This document shows, in pieces, positions 1 to 8,495 of a stretch of 64,000 nucleotides of DNA (positions are counted from its first letter, which is position 1; each line of letters starts with the position of its first letter). This DNA comes from Planctomycetota bacterium (GTDB taxonomy: Bacteria > Planctomycetota > Phycisphaerae > Phycisphaerales > SM1A02): contig JAIOPG010000002.1 in NCBI GenBank assembly GCA_021414025.1, forward strand, positions 62,001 to 126,000, in the 5' to 3' direction. The position numbers were made by a program, and so were the translations under genes. The notes under the pieces are model-generated. The model was not told where the DNA came from, made no database searches, and was given only the letters and a program-made list of their open reading frames with translations.

Positions 1-904
1 TTGCAGGGCCGCCCATGGTCGGGCGCGAAGCGCGCATCACCTCGAGCTCGGTCTTGTCTGCATCCCAGCCTTCCAAGATCGCCTTGGGGGCAATGGTGGG
101 ATCTGCACCGGCGCAAAGCCGGTTAATGTCGGCGACTCGCTTGGCTTCCGCCGCGAACAAGCGGCGCGATGCCTGGATGGACTCCCCCGCGGTCGATGGC
201 GCGGGGTTGTTCGGGGACGGCGGATTTCCACCTGCAGGAATACCGGCGGGTTCGGCGGCTGGATCCACCTCGGGATCGGTCCCTGCGGGATCGATCTCCG
301 GGTCAGTTCCGGCGGGGTTGGAGGCGGTGATTTTCTTTGAGGTCTTGAGCTGGGGCATGGGGTTCTTTCTGGTCGCGGCGACCTTTGCTGAGGCGCCGTC
401 ATCGGCACCGATTGAGACGAAGGAGATTTCCGCCAAGCTGGATTGCCTGGCGATGTAGACGGGGCCCTCGAATGTTTGTCCGTTGGCGGTGGCGCTGGCG
501 CCGGCCTCGACGAATTCAAGGGAGTGGACTGGAGCTTGGATCGATGCCTGCCACGGGTATCCGTTGGCTGAGCTGTTGGTAACCATTTCCGCGGCGGGCG
601 TGGCTCCGCTGATCAATCCGGAAACGGAGAGATCGGTCGCGGTCTTGCTCACCTTGTCGGTGTGACCAACGATCTGCATGCGATCGTGCTCAAGCCAGAC
701 CGGGAAAGTTTGCCCGTCGATCTGCAGGCCAGCCAAGTCGCAGACGCACGGGTAGTCCCAGTAAGCCATGTAGAGCAGGCCGCCGGAGTAGGCGAGCATG
801 TCGAACTTCTTGAGCTTGGAGTCGGTGCCGCCAGCGGAGACAATCGCCGTCGCCTTCAGGCCGGTCGAAACAATGCGCAGAATCGCGTCCTTTGGTGCCG
901 GCAT
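1..904 (-). CDS. Prohead protease, partial (runs off left edge)
   Basis: The frame is open from the ATG at 904 to base 1 (301 codons, no stop). The start overlaps the portal stop codon (TGATG), so it is translationally coupled. The first 180 residues resemble S78-type capsid maturation proteases: a conserved His in APVHSLEFVEAG and a Ser-rich segment (RQSSLAEISFVSIGAD) are the candidate catalytic residues. A Pro/Asp/Ala-rich linker with a repeated DPEIDPAGTDPEVDPA section follows, then a charged region that could be the scaffold. Position directly after the portal matches lambda gene C. The assignment rests on motif resemblance and gene order; the family (S78 or S49) is not certain. Confidence 0.6.
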   Translation of the reverse strand, partial: MPAPKDAILRIVSTGLKATAIVSAGGTDSKLKKFDMLAYSGGLLYMAYWDYPCVCDLAGLQIDGQTFPVWLEHDRMQIVGHTDKVSKTATDLSVSGLISGATPAAEMVTNSSANGYPWQASIQAPVHSLEFVEAGASATANGQTFEGPVYIARQSSLAEISFVSIGADDGASAKVAATRKNPMPQLKTSKKITASNPAGTDPEIDPAGTDPEVDPAAEPAGIPAGGNPPSPNNPAPSTAGESIQASRRLFAAEAKRVADINRLCAGADPTIAPKAILEGWDADKTELEVMRASRPTMGGPA

Positions 905-2502
905 CAGTTGTCCTCCGAAAGTTGTTCGGCTACATCAGCCGGGTCCACGGATGGCTGGTTGGTTCCCGGCAGCGGAAGCGGCGACAGCCCGAGCTTGGCG
1001 AGCCGCTTGACCTCGATGGCGCGCTGCTCGACCTCGGCCTCCCAATCCTTGCCCTGCCGCGCATACTCGGATGCAAGCGTGGTGGTGTTGGATTGCAGGC
1101 GGGTCTGTTGGGCGGTTGCTTCTTTGGCCGGATCGACGTGCTCGAAGCCCGGCCAGAACCACTCACGCGGCTTTCGCTTGAGCAGGCGGGCGCGGCGCGG
1201 GAGAAGATCAGTGACCAAAATCGCTTCGTCGAACCAGGCGTCAAAAACCGGGTTCAGCAAGGTGTCGCCGATGTGATGCTGCTCGACGCGGACGCACTTG
1301 TAGTAGGTCTGCTGGTCGAGCCTGCCCGAGGCATAGTTGTAGCCCGACGAATTTCCGGCGGAGATGTTGAACGGCATGTTCAGGCACCGCGCGATCTCGT
1401 TGAGCACTTCCTTCTTGAACTCGCCGTAGGTGGTGGTCGGCTGCTCGGCCTTGACCTGGCCCATCTTCCAGCCTGCGGGAAGCGTGAGCAGCATGTTGCG
1501 CTCGAGCTCGACCGTGTCCATGGCTCCGATGTCATCGGCGGCGCCATCAGGCGGCACGTCCGATTCAACAGTGCCGGCGAAGTTTGCCGCAGTCTCGGCG
1601 GCGGCGAGCACGGCGAGCGTGTATCGGCGCAGCATCGCAAACAAAGGCAGCGCCGGAGTGATGTCCGGGATGCCGCGGCCCTGGCCGGGTCGATCGCTGC
1701 GGTAATAGTGCAGCACCTTTGAGGCGTCGAACCAATCCCCGTCTTGAGAGAATGACGAGCCAGAACCCGGGTGGGCGGAGAGGATGAAGTATTTGGTCGG
1801 GTTACCGAACTTGTCGTACTTGATGCCGTCGACAGCGGACGGATCGCTGGCGAAATTCCCGGTGGGCTCTGCGCACTGATCCGCCTCGACCAGGCGGATG
1901 TCGAACTTCACCGGACTTTTCAGGTTGTCGTTGCGGGCAAGCACGGCGAAGCACTCGCCGCTTGACGCGCGGGCCATGCGCATCGTCCGCAGCTTTTCGC
2001 CGAGTCGGACGGCCGCGGCCCACTCGCTGAAAGCATCCTCGACGGCGCTGTTGACCCCTGCGTCCGGTGTCCGCAGTTGCAGGCGGGGACCGGCGCCGAT
2101 GGTGTCGTTGGCCAGGGTGAGCACCATGCCCTTGGCGTAGGAGTTGTTCTCGACCTCGTAGCGGGCGCGGGAGCGAAGCGTGCTACGGACGCCCGTGCTC
2201 AGCGCAGCGTTGACGGAGAGGCTGTCCGAATTGGCCCAATGCTTTCGGTTTTCCGGTGTGTTGGCGGCGCTGTCGAACCTCGCCTTGATGATTCCGCGGC
2301 GTGACCGCGCCGGGGCTGCATTTTTGGGCTGGCTGCTGGCGTGGAAGCTGCGCGGGGACGCCTTTTGCCGGATCGAGATTCGCGCGGTTGACGCGGAAAC
2401 CGTTCCGTGCTTCGCTCGGGCGATCGCAGGTGCGGACTTTGCCCGCATTTTTGAAACGCTGGCGCGTCGCTTCATGGCTTTACTGGATGCCTTCGTGGCC
2501 AT
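904..2502 (-). CDS. Phage portal protein, lambda gpB family
   Basis: This 532-residue protein would form the dodecameric portal ring at the capsid vertex through which DNA is packaged and ejected. Lambda-family portal features are visible: a basic N-terminal tail of about 75 residues, the RARYEVENNSYAKGMVLTLAN segment in two adjacent parts around residues 110-130, NDTIGAGPRLQLRTP, a GRGIPDITPAL turn, and a C-terminal part with MPFNISAGNSSGYNYASGRL. Length matches lambda gpB (533 residues). It lies between the gpW-like gene and the protease, the lambda order. The start at 2502 directly follows the gpW-like gene. Confidence 0.9.
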   Translation of the reverse strand: MATKASSKAMKRRASVSKMRAKSAPAIARAKHGTVSASTARISIRQKASPRSFHASSQPKNAAPARSRRGIIKARFDSAANTPENRKHWANSDSLSVNAALSTGVRSTLRSRARYEVENNSYAKGMVLTLANDTIGAGPRLQLRTPDAGVNSAVEDAFSEWAAAVRLGEKLRTMRMARASSGECFAVLARNDNLKSPVKFDIRLVEADQCAEPTGNFASDPSAVDGIKYDKFGNPTKYFILSAHPGSGSSFSQDGDWFDASKVLHYYRSDRPGQGRGIPDITPALPLFAMLRRYTLAVLAAAETAANFAGTVESDVPPDGAADDIGAMDTVELERNMLLTLPAGWKMGQVKAEQPTTTYGEFKKEVLNEIARCLNMPFNISAGNSSGYNYASGRLDQQTYYKCVRVEQHHIGDTLLNPVFDAWFDEAILVTDLLPRRARLLKRKPREWFWPGFEHVDPAKEATAQQTRLQSNTTTLASEYARQGKDWEAEVEQRAIEVKRLAKLGLSPLPLPGTNQPSVDPADVAEQLSEDN

Positions 2503-2712
2503 TTACTCTGGCCCCGGGGGGATGATTTTCGAGAAACGCAGCGACTTTCGCGGGTTTCCAGCGGCCTTTTTGGCGGCCAAGTGCTTGTCCGCCGCGATCA
2601 GGTCGGGGATGCTCTGACCCGTGACGCTGCCGGCATCGTTCGATGCGCTGGCCGGGCTGGCTGCGGTGTCGAGGATGGCTTGCTCAAGCGTGGTTGGGGG
2701 ATCTTCGCTCAT
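2503..2712 (-). CDS. gpW-like head-tail joining protein
   Basis: A 69-residue protein, close to the 68 residues of lambda gpW, lying exactly between terminase-side genes and the portal as gene W does. The C-terminal half (TGQSIPDLIAADKHLAAKKA, then basic residues and a final IIPPG) resembles gpW's helix plus basic tail. The start at 2712 is chosen because it overlaps the preceding stop codon (ATGA); a longer in-frame start at 2763 would overlap the upstream gene by 55 bases. gpW normally stabilises packaged heads and forms the tail attachment site. The identification is by size, position and a short similarity. Confidence 0.6.
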   Translation of the reverse strand: MSEDPPTTLEQAILDTAASPASASNDAGSVTGQSIPDLIAADKHLAAKKAAGNPRKSLRFSKIIPPGPE

Positions 2713-3002
2713 GTGAAGTTCGTCTTCATGCGTTTGACGTGACGGCGCTCGCGGCGCCTCCACGTGTTGATCGCGGTGGCAGCATTTCGATTCTCAAGGT
2801 GGGCCAACCAGGCGACCTGCAGAGCCTCGGCGCGGAGGCTGCGCTCGATCTTGCTGAGCTCGGTGAGAAGCTTCTGCAGGTTGTGGACCGGTGGAAGGTC
2901 ATTCACCGTATACAGACACGAGACCGACCCCAAACTTTCAATTTTTGGTCTTTTGGGTGAAAATTGTTTGTTTTGAATCACAAAAAGGCTACCGGTAGCC
3001 AT
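2709..3002 (-). CDS. Small phage protein of unknown function
   Basis: A 97-residue protein. The start at 3002 is preceded by a strong ribosome binding site (GGAGAGGAG) and its stop overlaps the gpW-like start. The N-terminal third is encoded by unusually AT-rich DNA (about 2930-2985), unlike its neighbours. The middle is a predicted amphipathic helix (HNLQKLLTELSKIERSLRAE) and the C-terminus is strongly basic (RRRERRHVKRMK). No family recognised. Sitting between terminase and the head-joining gene, it could be a small head or packaging accessory, but nothing in the sequence proves it. Confidence 0.6.
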   Translation of the reverse strand: MATGSLFVIQNKQFSPKRPKIESLGSVSCLYTVNDLPPVHNLQKLLTELSKIERSLRAEALQVAWLAHLENRNAATAINTWRRRERRHVKRMKTNFT

Positions 3003-3246
3003 CGGGCTCCTCTCCAACAGCCTCAAAGGTCACGAGACGGCGACCACAATGCCGGCACATTCGGACTCTACGAATTCGGTTGTTGCTGCACGGGCGCGTT
3101 TTCGTCACATCAAAATGCCTGCATCCGCAGCCCCGGCACTCCAGGCCAAATCCTTCCTCCTTCGGTTGAAGCTCCGCTGGCGCTGTGGTCAAGGGGCGGA
3201 GCTTGTTCACGGCCTTTGGAATCCGCGGCGCAGGTTTTGAACTCAT
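2989..3246 (-). CDS. NrdR-like zinc-ribbon protein
   Basis: An 85-residue protein with two CxxC pairs: CRGCGCRHFDVTKTRP, then IRRVRMCRHCGRRLVTFE. The pattern matches the N-terminal zinc ribbon of the NrdR repressor (CPxCG...IRRRRECxxCGRRFTTYE), but the ATP-cone domain that NrdR needs to sense nucleotides is absent. The N-terminus is a Lys/Pro-rich stretch. The start overlaps the terminase stop by ATGA. A DNA- or RNA-binding regulator or late-gene switch (compare Ogr/Delta-type zinc proteins) is plausible; function is inferred only from the fold. Confidence 0.7.
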   Translation of the reverse strand: MSSKPAPRIPKAVNKLRPLTTAPAELQPKEEGFGLECRGCGCRHFDVTKTRPCSNNRIRRVRMCRHCGRRLVTFEAVGEEPDGYR

Positions 3247-5435
3247 CGGTGAGCCCTCTTTTGTGCTTGAAGTTCGGAAAGTTTGGTTTTCTTGCGGGTT
3301 GCGGTGGCCCCGGCCTCTCCCTCAAGCGAGATTCCTTGCATGGACGCGGCGACGGCGCAGCCGACGAGGCAGTCCCACCAGTGGTTGTCGCGGCCCGGGC
3401 GGATCAGTTTCCACTCGTTGACGGTGCGGCCCTTCGCCGTGACAGGAACCGGCTTCTCGCTGGTCAGGTGCTCGGCGAGCATTTCGTGCTGCTGCGGTCG
3501 CCGACCGAACATGCTCAGCGAGCCTTTGTCGCCCTTGTTCGTGGCGAAGCGTCGGAACATGAACGACTTCCACCAGTTCACGTCGGTCACGATGTGGCGG
3601 ATGGATCGCTTTCCAGCGGAGAGCGGCATGCGCCAATGTGTGCCGACGCGCTCGCCCGGCCGCTTTTTGTATTCGCTGAACGGCGTGCTCGTGGCCCCGA
3701 TGAAGCGGCCGTGTGCGGGTGTGATCACGGCGGAGTGCGGAGATTGCTCGCACCAGCCGTAGACGGTGTCGGTGGAGTCGCCCCAATTCGCATCGACGAA
3801 GAGCCGGTCGATGCGTGCGATCGACTTGTCCTGGCGGATCCAGTCGCGGGCGAGCAGGTGCGCGCCGAGACCGTCCAGGCCGCCGCGGATCGCGCCCTCG
3901 AGCCCGGCACGCGGGAACGCTCGCTGCAGCGTCTTGCTGACCTGGGAGAGCGTGAAATTTTCCTTCTGTTGGTCGGGCCAGGTGCCGTAGTCGACGATCG
4001 CCCCGGTGAAGCCGTCGCTCCAGGCGCAGACCATCCACCACAGGCACGCCTTCTGCACGTCGATGAACGCCGTGATGCGCGTCGACCACAACGGAACGGT
4101 GCACCGCGGGATTCCGTTGACAAGCTGCACGATGAGGTCCGGATCGAGGCGGACTTCGGAGCTTGGGGCATCGTCTAGCGGCAGGGGGTCGTTCTGATAT
4201 TCGCTGAAGAAAACCTTTTCGTCGCGAAAACGCAGGTTCATGGCGCATTGCAACCCGCTGATTTCGTCATCTTCCTTTCGCTCTGGCCACGCGACCACGG
4301 CGCCGGCGTCCATTTCCTTGCGGTGCTTTCGGTAGAACTTGGTCGCCGGCTCTCCGGCGCCGTCGTTCTGCAGGCTTTCGTGACGGATCTCTCGGTACTG
4401 CTCCCACAAGTCCATCCGCTTGGGCCACTCATAGACCATTTTCATGCGCTCCCCGTGCCATTCCGGGTGCTTCTTGCGGTCGAGGATGGAGTCGGCCATG
4501 TCGCCGGGCGCGATCACGGTGCACGGCATGACGGCGCTGATCTTCTTGCCCGGTCCGGCCAGGCCGAGCACGGCGCCGGAGATGATCTTCTCGCGCTGGC
4601 GGTTCTGCGACAGGCTCATGGCGCTCTCGTCCGTTTGCGGATCGTCCAGGATCACCTGGTCGGGGCGGATCACTTCGCCGCTGGCGCACTTGTGGTACAT
4701 GCCGCGGATCTGGCCGGTCAATCCGGCGGTTCGAATGACGCCGCCGGCAGATTTCGAACCCGGGATGCTCGGAAGCACGATCTTGTTTCGCGTCCAGACC
4801 ATGTTCGTTGGGCGGCCCTCGCACAACTGGCCGCGGGCGCGGGCAGTGATGCCCTCAAGGCAGCGGACCGGATAGCACACCTCCGGGTAGTCCTCGAGCA
4901 GGAGATCGTTGTGCGCGAGCGAGTTTTTCATTGATTCAAGGCTGTTGTTGGCCTCTTCGGTCGTGGCTCCGATCGGAACAATGAACCGTCGATAGCCCTC
5001 CAGTATTCCCAGCAGCGCCCCGGCTTCGCACAGCCGCGTCTTGCCCTCGCCGCGCGGCTCGGCGACGGCGAAAAGACCTCCGCGGAAGACGGTGACTTCG
5101 ATTTTTTCGATTGTCTTGAGCTGGTTTCGGCACCACGCCAGATAGAAAATGGCGCGGAAGTAGGTCTCGCAAAACAGCTTCAGCGACTTGGAGCACGCCG
5201 CGCGGCGCTCGGGATTGAGGCACGGCGGGATCGGGCCGATGTCGCGCCCAGAGCGTGACTTGTCGCGGCTGCGCTGGGCCTCGCGCTGGCGGTGGACCTC
5301 ATAGTCCTCGCCGCTGTGGGTCCTCCCTCCTGCGATGTCCTTCAGCTTTTTGGTCATGGAAGCCAATCGCCGACGCGCTTCGTTTAGGCGAGCATGATCA
5401 ACCCCACGCGGCGGGCCTGAAGATCCTGCGGTCAC
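3243..5435 (-). CDS. Terminase large subunit, gpA family
   Basis: A 730-residue DNA-packaging motor with an N-terminal ATPase and C-terminal nuclease. The Walker A-like loop AEPRGEGKT lies near residue 130 and a Walker B-like VILDDPQTDESA follows. The C-terminal half carries TAFIDVQKACLWWMVCAWSD and IVDYGTWPD, typical of the gpA nuclease region that cuts concatemeric DNA at cos or pac sites. Charged N- and C-termini would contact the small subunit and portal. The start overlaps the preceding stop (ATGA). No separate small-subunit gene is recognised; the ParB proteins just upstream occupy the usual place. The longer companion frames here are shadows. Confidence 0.92.
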   Translation of the reverse strand: MTAGSSGPPRGVDHARLNEARRRLASMTKKLKDIAGGRTHSGEDYEVHRQREAQRSRDKSRSGRDIGPIPPCLNPERRAACSKSLKLFCETYFRAIFYLAWCRNQLKTIEKIEVTVFRGGLFAVAEPRGEGKTRLCEAGALLGILEGYRRFIVPIGATTEEANNSLESMKNSLAHNDLLLEDYPEVCYPVRCLEGITARARGQLCEGRPTNMVWTRNKIVLPSIPGSKSAGGVIRTAGLTGQIRGMYHKCASGEVIRPDQVILDDPQTDESAMSLSQNRQREKIISGAVLGLAGPGKKISAVMPCTVIAPGDMADSILDRKKHPEWHGERMKMVYEWPKRMDLWEQYREIRHESLQNDGAGEPATKFYRKHRKEMDAGAVVAWPERKEDDEISGLQCAMNLRFRDEKVFFSEYQNDPLPLDDAPSSEVRLDPDLIVQLVNGIPRCTVPLWSTRITAFIDVQKACLWWMVCAWSDGFTGAIVDYGTWPDQQKENFTLSQVSKTLQRAFPRAGLEGAIRGGLDGLGAHLLARDWIRQDKSIARIDRLFVDANWGDSTDTVYGWCEQSPHSAVITPAHGRFIGATSTPFSEYKKRPGERVGTHWRMPLSAGKRSIRHIVTDVNWWKSFMFRRFATNKGDKGSLSMFGRRPQQHEMLAEHLTSEKPVPVTAKGRTVNEWKLIRPGRDNHWWDCLVGCAVAASMQGISLEGEAGATATRKKTKLSELQAQKRAHR

Positions 5436-5908
5436 TGTTTGTAGCGCTGGGCGTGAAACGCGCCGAACTGGAAGTTTCGGCAGGTCAGAAATCTTTCTGG
5501 TAGGTGCGGGTACCGATCGCGGGCGACGCGATCGTCGAACCAGAGAGTGGCGGCCCCACTAGCCGTCACCATGTCGCCCAGGTACGTCGTGGCCTGGACA
5601 ATTTTTTCTGGATCGGTGGATGGTTCTACGACAAAATGAAAGTTGTGCTCCCACCGGTACGGGCTTGAAACGCCGCAGATGTAGAGGGCTTCGTGGCCAT
5701 GGAGCTCGATCTTGAGCTCGGTGTCGGTCAGGGTCCGCGGCGAGATCTCCTTCACGTACGGCCCGATCAGGCAGTTGGCGCAGTGGCAGGAAACGTCGAA
5801 GCCGCGGACGCGCTTGGCCCACAGGTAGCGGAATCCTGCCAGTCGCTGGCCCATCGCCGCGAATTGGATCGTGATCACCTTCCCTGGCGTCGCCTGAATT
5901 CCGGTCAT
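5432..5908 (-). CDS. Unknown protein between ParB-methyltransferase and terminase
   Basis: A 158-residue protein whose start overlaps the ParB-methyltransferase stop by ATGA and whose stop overlaps the terminase start the same way, so all three are co-translated. It contains a compact Cys/His cluster (VSCHCANCLIG, residues 39-49) that could bind a metal, and many aromatic residues (YRWEHNFHFVVEP). No family recognised. Its fixed place beside a methyltransferase makes a role in the same DNA-modification or packaging step possible, but this is only context. Confidence 0.75.
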   Translation of the reverse strand: MTGIQATPGKVITIQFAAMGQRLAGFRYLWAKRVRGFDVSCHCANCLIGPYVKEISPRTLTDTELKIELHGHEALYICGVSSPYRWEHNFHFVVEPSTDPEKIVQATTYLGDMVTASGAATLWFDDRVARDRYPHLPERFLTCRNFQFGAFHAQRYKQ

Positions 5909-7338
5909 GGTCCCGGCCTCGAGGCGAGGCCGAACGCGGCCAGAACATCGGCGGAGCGGCCGAGGGTGCGGCCCTTGTCGTTGATCGGGAGGTCGAACTC
6001 GCGGGCCAGGCTGGCGGCGATCGCGGCATCGGCGGGCTCGCGCTCCTTGCCGACCACCACCTGGAATCCGGTGGAGTGCGAGGTGTCGTAGGCGAGCTGG
6101 CGCCAGCCCATGCGGGCGCAGATCGCATCGACCGCGGCGCGGTCGTGGAACTTCTGGAAGAACCAGCTGCCGGAGCGGTACAACGCGGTCATGTTGTTTT
6201 CGTCGAGGAACTCGACGCGGCGCTGGCCGATGCCCTTGGTGCTGACCGTCCGCTTGTACGTCGCCTGGTCCTGCACGCGCTTGAGCGGGCGGCCGGAGAA
6301 GAAGATTGTGCCGCCTGGCCGCGTGAACGCGGACACGCAGTTCAGGACATCGTCCTCGGCCTGCTGTGAATCGACGGAATTCAGGACGTAGTCGCAGACC
6401 ACGGCATCGAAGCGCGGGGCTCGTGGGTGGGAGATGGCGAGGCAGAGCCGGTCGACCATGCGGTTGACGGCGCCGACATCGATTGTCTTTGCAGCGCCGG
6501 ACCGGCGGAAGAGCTCGAGGCCGAGGATCGGATGCCCTTCGCCCGTGAGCCGCTTCACGTAGTCGCCCTGGCCGCATCCGAAGTCGAGGACCTTGGCGCC
6601 CGGGTTCTTCTTCAGCCACGGAATGACGTGTTTTTCGTAGAGCGGGCTGTAGTTCTCGTTCGTCTTGCCGCGGAGCCGGTAGAGCTGCGCGAATGTCTGG
6701 ATGAAGGTCTGCCGCGGCAGGTGTTCGTAGGAGAAGGTGCCGTAGCTGGCGCCGAGGAACTCGCGGGCGCGTGCATCGATCTCCGGCGGCACGATGTAGG
6801 CGAGCAGCGGACGCTTGAGCACCTTGCAAGCGAGGGCGTACTGAGCCGCGTGGAAAACGCGGCCGTCCTGGTCGGCCACGCACGCGCCCCATGGCCCGAA
6901 GCGGTGCATCAGGACCATGATTTCCTTGCGGATCGTCGCCCCGGCGGAGCGCATATTGCCGCGGATCTGTGCAGGGTCGATCGTGACGAAGCCGCGCGTG
7001 CCGTTGAGCTGAGCCGGAATCGTGGCCTGCTCATCGCCCGAGTCCATGTCGGTGCCGTTGTGGAGCTGGTTGAATCGGATCTCGTCGTAGACCGTGGTAC
7101 CACAGGACAGGAAGAACACCGGCGCATGGAGCAGGCCCTGGGACAGCAGCGCCTTCACCCGCTGGTGGCCGGCGACGATGCGGCGGCCGCGGGCGATGAT
7201 GGGCTTGGCGCAGCCGATCAGGTTGAGGGACTCGGCAAGTCGTGCAGAAGATTCTGCGGAGATTTTCCGGGGGTTGTAGTCCGCGCCCTCGAGCTCGCGG
7301 ATGTCGAATGACGGATTGAGCCCGTGTTCATCCGGCAT
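5905..7338 (-). CDS. ParB domain fused to class I methyltransferase
   Basis: A 477-residue two-domain protein. Residues 1-115 look like the ParB/Srx nucleotide-binding domain: PRKISAESSARLAESLN, then IIARGRRIVAGHQRVKALL, equivalent to the ParB GxRRxxA(G)xxR boxes. A linker follows, then a SAM-dependent methyltransferase with motif I (AKVLDFGCGQGDYV) and FDAVVCDYVLN as the post-I/IV region. The start at 7338 is the first methionine after which the ParB domain is intact; it overlaps the upstream ParB gene by 11 bases. Phage ParB proteins often precede terminase. Whether the methyltransferase acts on phage DNA is unknown. Confidence 0.8.
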   Translation of the reverse strand: MPDEHGLNPSFDIRELEGADYNPRKISAESSARLAESLNLIGCAKPIIARGRRIVAGHQRVKALLSQGLLHAPVFFLSCGTTVYDEIRFNQLHNGTDMDSGDEQATIPAQLNGTRGFVTIDPAQIRGNMRSAGATIRKEIMVLMHRFGPWGACVADQDGRVFHAAQYALACKVLKRPLLAYIVPPEIDARAREFLGASYGTFSYEHLPRQTFIQTFAQLYRLRGKTNENYSPLYEKHVIPWLKKNPGAKVLDFGCGQGDYVKRLTGEGHPILGLELFRRSGAAKTIDVGAVNRMVDRLCLAISHPRAPRFDAVVCDYVLNSVDSQQAEDDVLNCVSAFTRPGGTIFFSGRPLKRVQDQATYKRTVSTKGIGQRRVEFLDENNMTALYRSGSWFFQKFHDRAAVDAICARMGWRQLAYDTSHSTGFQVVVGKEREPADAAIAASLAREFDLPINDKGRTLGRSADVLAAFGLASRPGP

Positions 7339-7939
7339 GGAGCTTCTCCAGCACGTGGCGGCAGAATCCGAAGGTGGTTCCGTTGGTGTCCGAGTAAGCC
7401 TTGATCGCGGCGTCGAACTCGGCGAATTCCTCTTCGTCGATCGGTATTTTCCAGTCGCCGAGCGTGAGATAGGCGATGTGAGCGCCGGAGGCTGATTCCC
7501 CATCGCCCGGCTCGATCGGCTCGAGGTCCTTGGCCTGGGCCTTCTCGGCAAGCTCGTCCAGCAGGGCCCGAACACCATCGCTTTCGGTCTCGATCTCGGC
7601 CAGCAGCTGCTCGAGCATGGCCGGATCCGCCTCGGCCATGGCCCCGATCGGGTCGTGCGTGGCGAGGATCTTGGCGGCCTCTTCCTCGGTGACATCGAGC
7701 ACCAGCACGGGGATCATCGCCGAGGACGCCGTGTCGGCGCGCAGGTGCCCGTCGATCAGTTCGAGGACGCCGTCGGCTCGCTCGCGGGCAAGGACGGCGC
7801 CGGCCCAGCCGATCTCTGCCAGCATGCCGCGCAGGGCATTCTCCTGGGCGGCGGGATGGCGGCGCCAGTTGCGAGGGTTCGGGGAGAGCTGGCTCGCGGG
7901 GACGCGGCGAAGCTCGCGGATGCGGTCGCGGATCAGCAT
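7328..7939 (-). CDS. ParB-like nuclease-domain protein
   Basis: A 203-residue protein with an N-terminal ParB/Srx domain: VPASQLSPNPRNWRRHP, then LELIDGHLRADTA, the box that binds nucleotide in ParB and sulfiredoxin. The second half is acidic and helical (AEADPAMLEQLLAEIETESD) and ends with a Cys/His segment. ATG 7939 is preferred to GTG 7957 because a GAGG ribosome binding site precedes it. It is the first gene of the late operon behind the promoter at 8016-8043. In other phages ParB-like proteins sit before terminase and may act with it on DNA ends; that role is inferred. Confidence 0.8.
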   Translation of the reverse strand: MLIRDRIRELRRVPASQLSPNPRNWRRHPAAQENALRGMLAEIGWAGAVLARERADGVLELIDGHLRADTASSAMIPVLVLDVTEEEAAKILATHDPIGAMAEADPAMLEQLLAEIETESDGVRALLDELAEKAQAKDLEPIEPGDGESASGAHIAYLTLGDWKIPIDEEEFAEFDAAIKAYSDTNGTTFGFCRHVLEKLHAG

Positions 7940-8015
7940 CCGACACCTCGCGAGCACGATTCAAATTTTTTTTGCAGCATCGCACACCGCAGACTTTCTG
8001 CAGGGCGACCAGAGC

Positions 8016-8043
8016 ACAATACAAATTTTCAAATCGGTGTCAA
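8016..8043 (-). promoter_or_regulatory. Late-operon promoter
   Basis: On the minus strand, TTGACA (8043-8038) and TATTGT (8021-8016) are separated by 16 bases. The -35 is perfect. Transcription would start near 8009 and give a leader of about 70 bases before the ParB start at 7939. The surrounding DNA is AT-rich, unlike the coding regions on both sides. Confidence 0.65.
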
Positions 8044-8073
8044 GGGTCCGGTGTTCACATTTTTGCGGCCTAT

Positions 8074-8113
8074 GTACTTTGTTCCCTTGAAATTTATCGG
8101 GGGAACAATGTAC
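8074..8113. promoter_or_regulatory. 13-bp inverted repeat, probable regulator site
   Basis: Arms at 8074-8086 (gtactttgttccc) and 8101-8113 (gggaacaatgtac) are inverted copies with one mismatch, separated by 14 bases. They lie about 30-70 bases upstream of the -35 of the late promoter and downstream of the 8142 gene. There is no U-tract, so it is more likely a protein-binding dyad than a terminator. A phage activator or repressor is the obvious candidate, but the binder is unknown. Confidence 0.5.
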
Positions 8114-8141
8114 GTAAATCCGTGCCGATGAAATCGGTGGG

Positions 8142-8495
8142 CTAGTCGGCGGGCTTTGTGGTCGTGAACACCTTCCGAGTCGAATTCCAATACAAGGCGG
8201 TTCCGTGCTTCAATTGTGAAGCAAGGTCATGGCTGATCGCCCCGCCGAGCTGGGATCCAACCGAGATCTCAAGTTGCGGGGACGGAGCCGCTGGCTTCTG
8301 AATCTCATCGAAAGCTTGGTTGATGTGAAATCGAAGCCCATCAACGGAAAGGATGTATTCGTTTGTCCGCACGGGAAGGGATGGATCCGACCACTGCTTC
8401 GTGGCCAGTTCTTCGGCCAACGTGAGCAGTTTCTCGACCTGGATTCTGAGTGGTTTGATTAATTCGTTCTGTGACATTTGCTGCCTCGCTTTCAT
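8142..8495 (-). CDS. Small helical protein, unknown
   Basis: A 117-residue protein with an SD-like AGGAAAAAGAG before its start. The sequence is helical in the first 40 residues (LRIQVEKLLTLAEELATKQW) and then has FHINQAFDEIQ and a Lys-rich tail. An internal Met at residue 7 could be the start. It stands alone between the XRE-ImmA gene and the late promoter. No family recognised. Position between a regulator and the late promoter would suit a regulatory or lysogeny-related protein, but this is not shown. Confidence 0.6.
   Translation of the reverse strand: MKARQQMSQNELIKPLRIQVEKLLTLAEELATKQWSDPSLPVRTNEYILSVDGLRFHINQAFDEIQKPAAPSPQLEISVGSQLGGAISHDLASQLKHGTALYWNSTRKVFTTTKPAD

Noticed and set aside
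2964-4178. 404-codon plus-strand frame over the terminase gene
   Set aside because: Shadow of a recognised phage gene; composition not protein-like.
5432-6892. 486-codon single gene spanning the 158-residue protein and upstream frame
   Set aside because: The first 328 codons are an alternate frame of the ParB-methyltransferase gene; the real gene starts at 5908.
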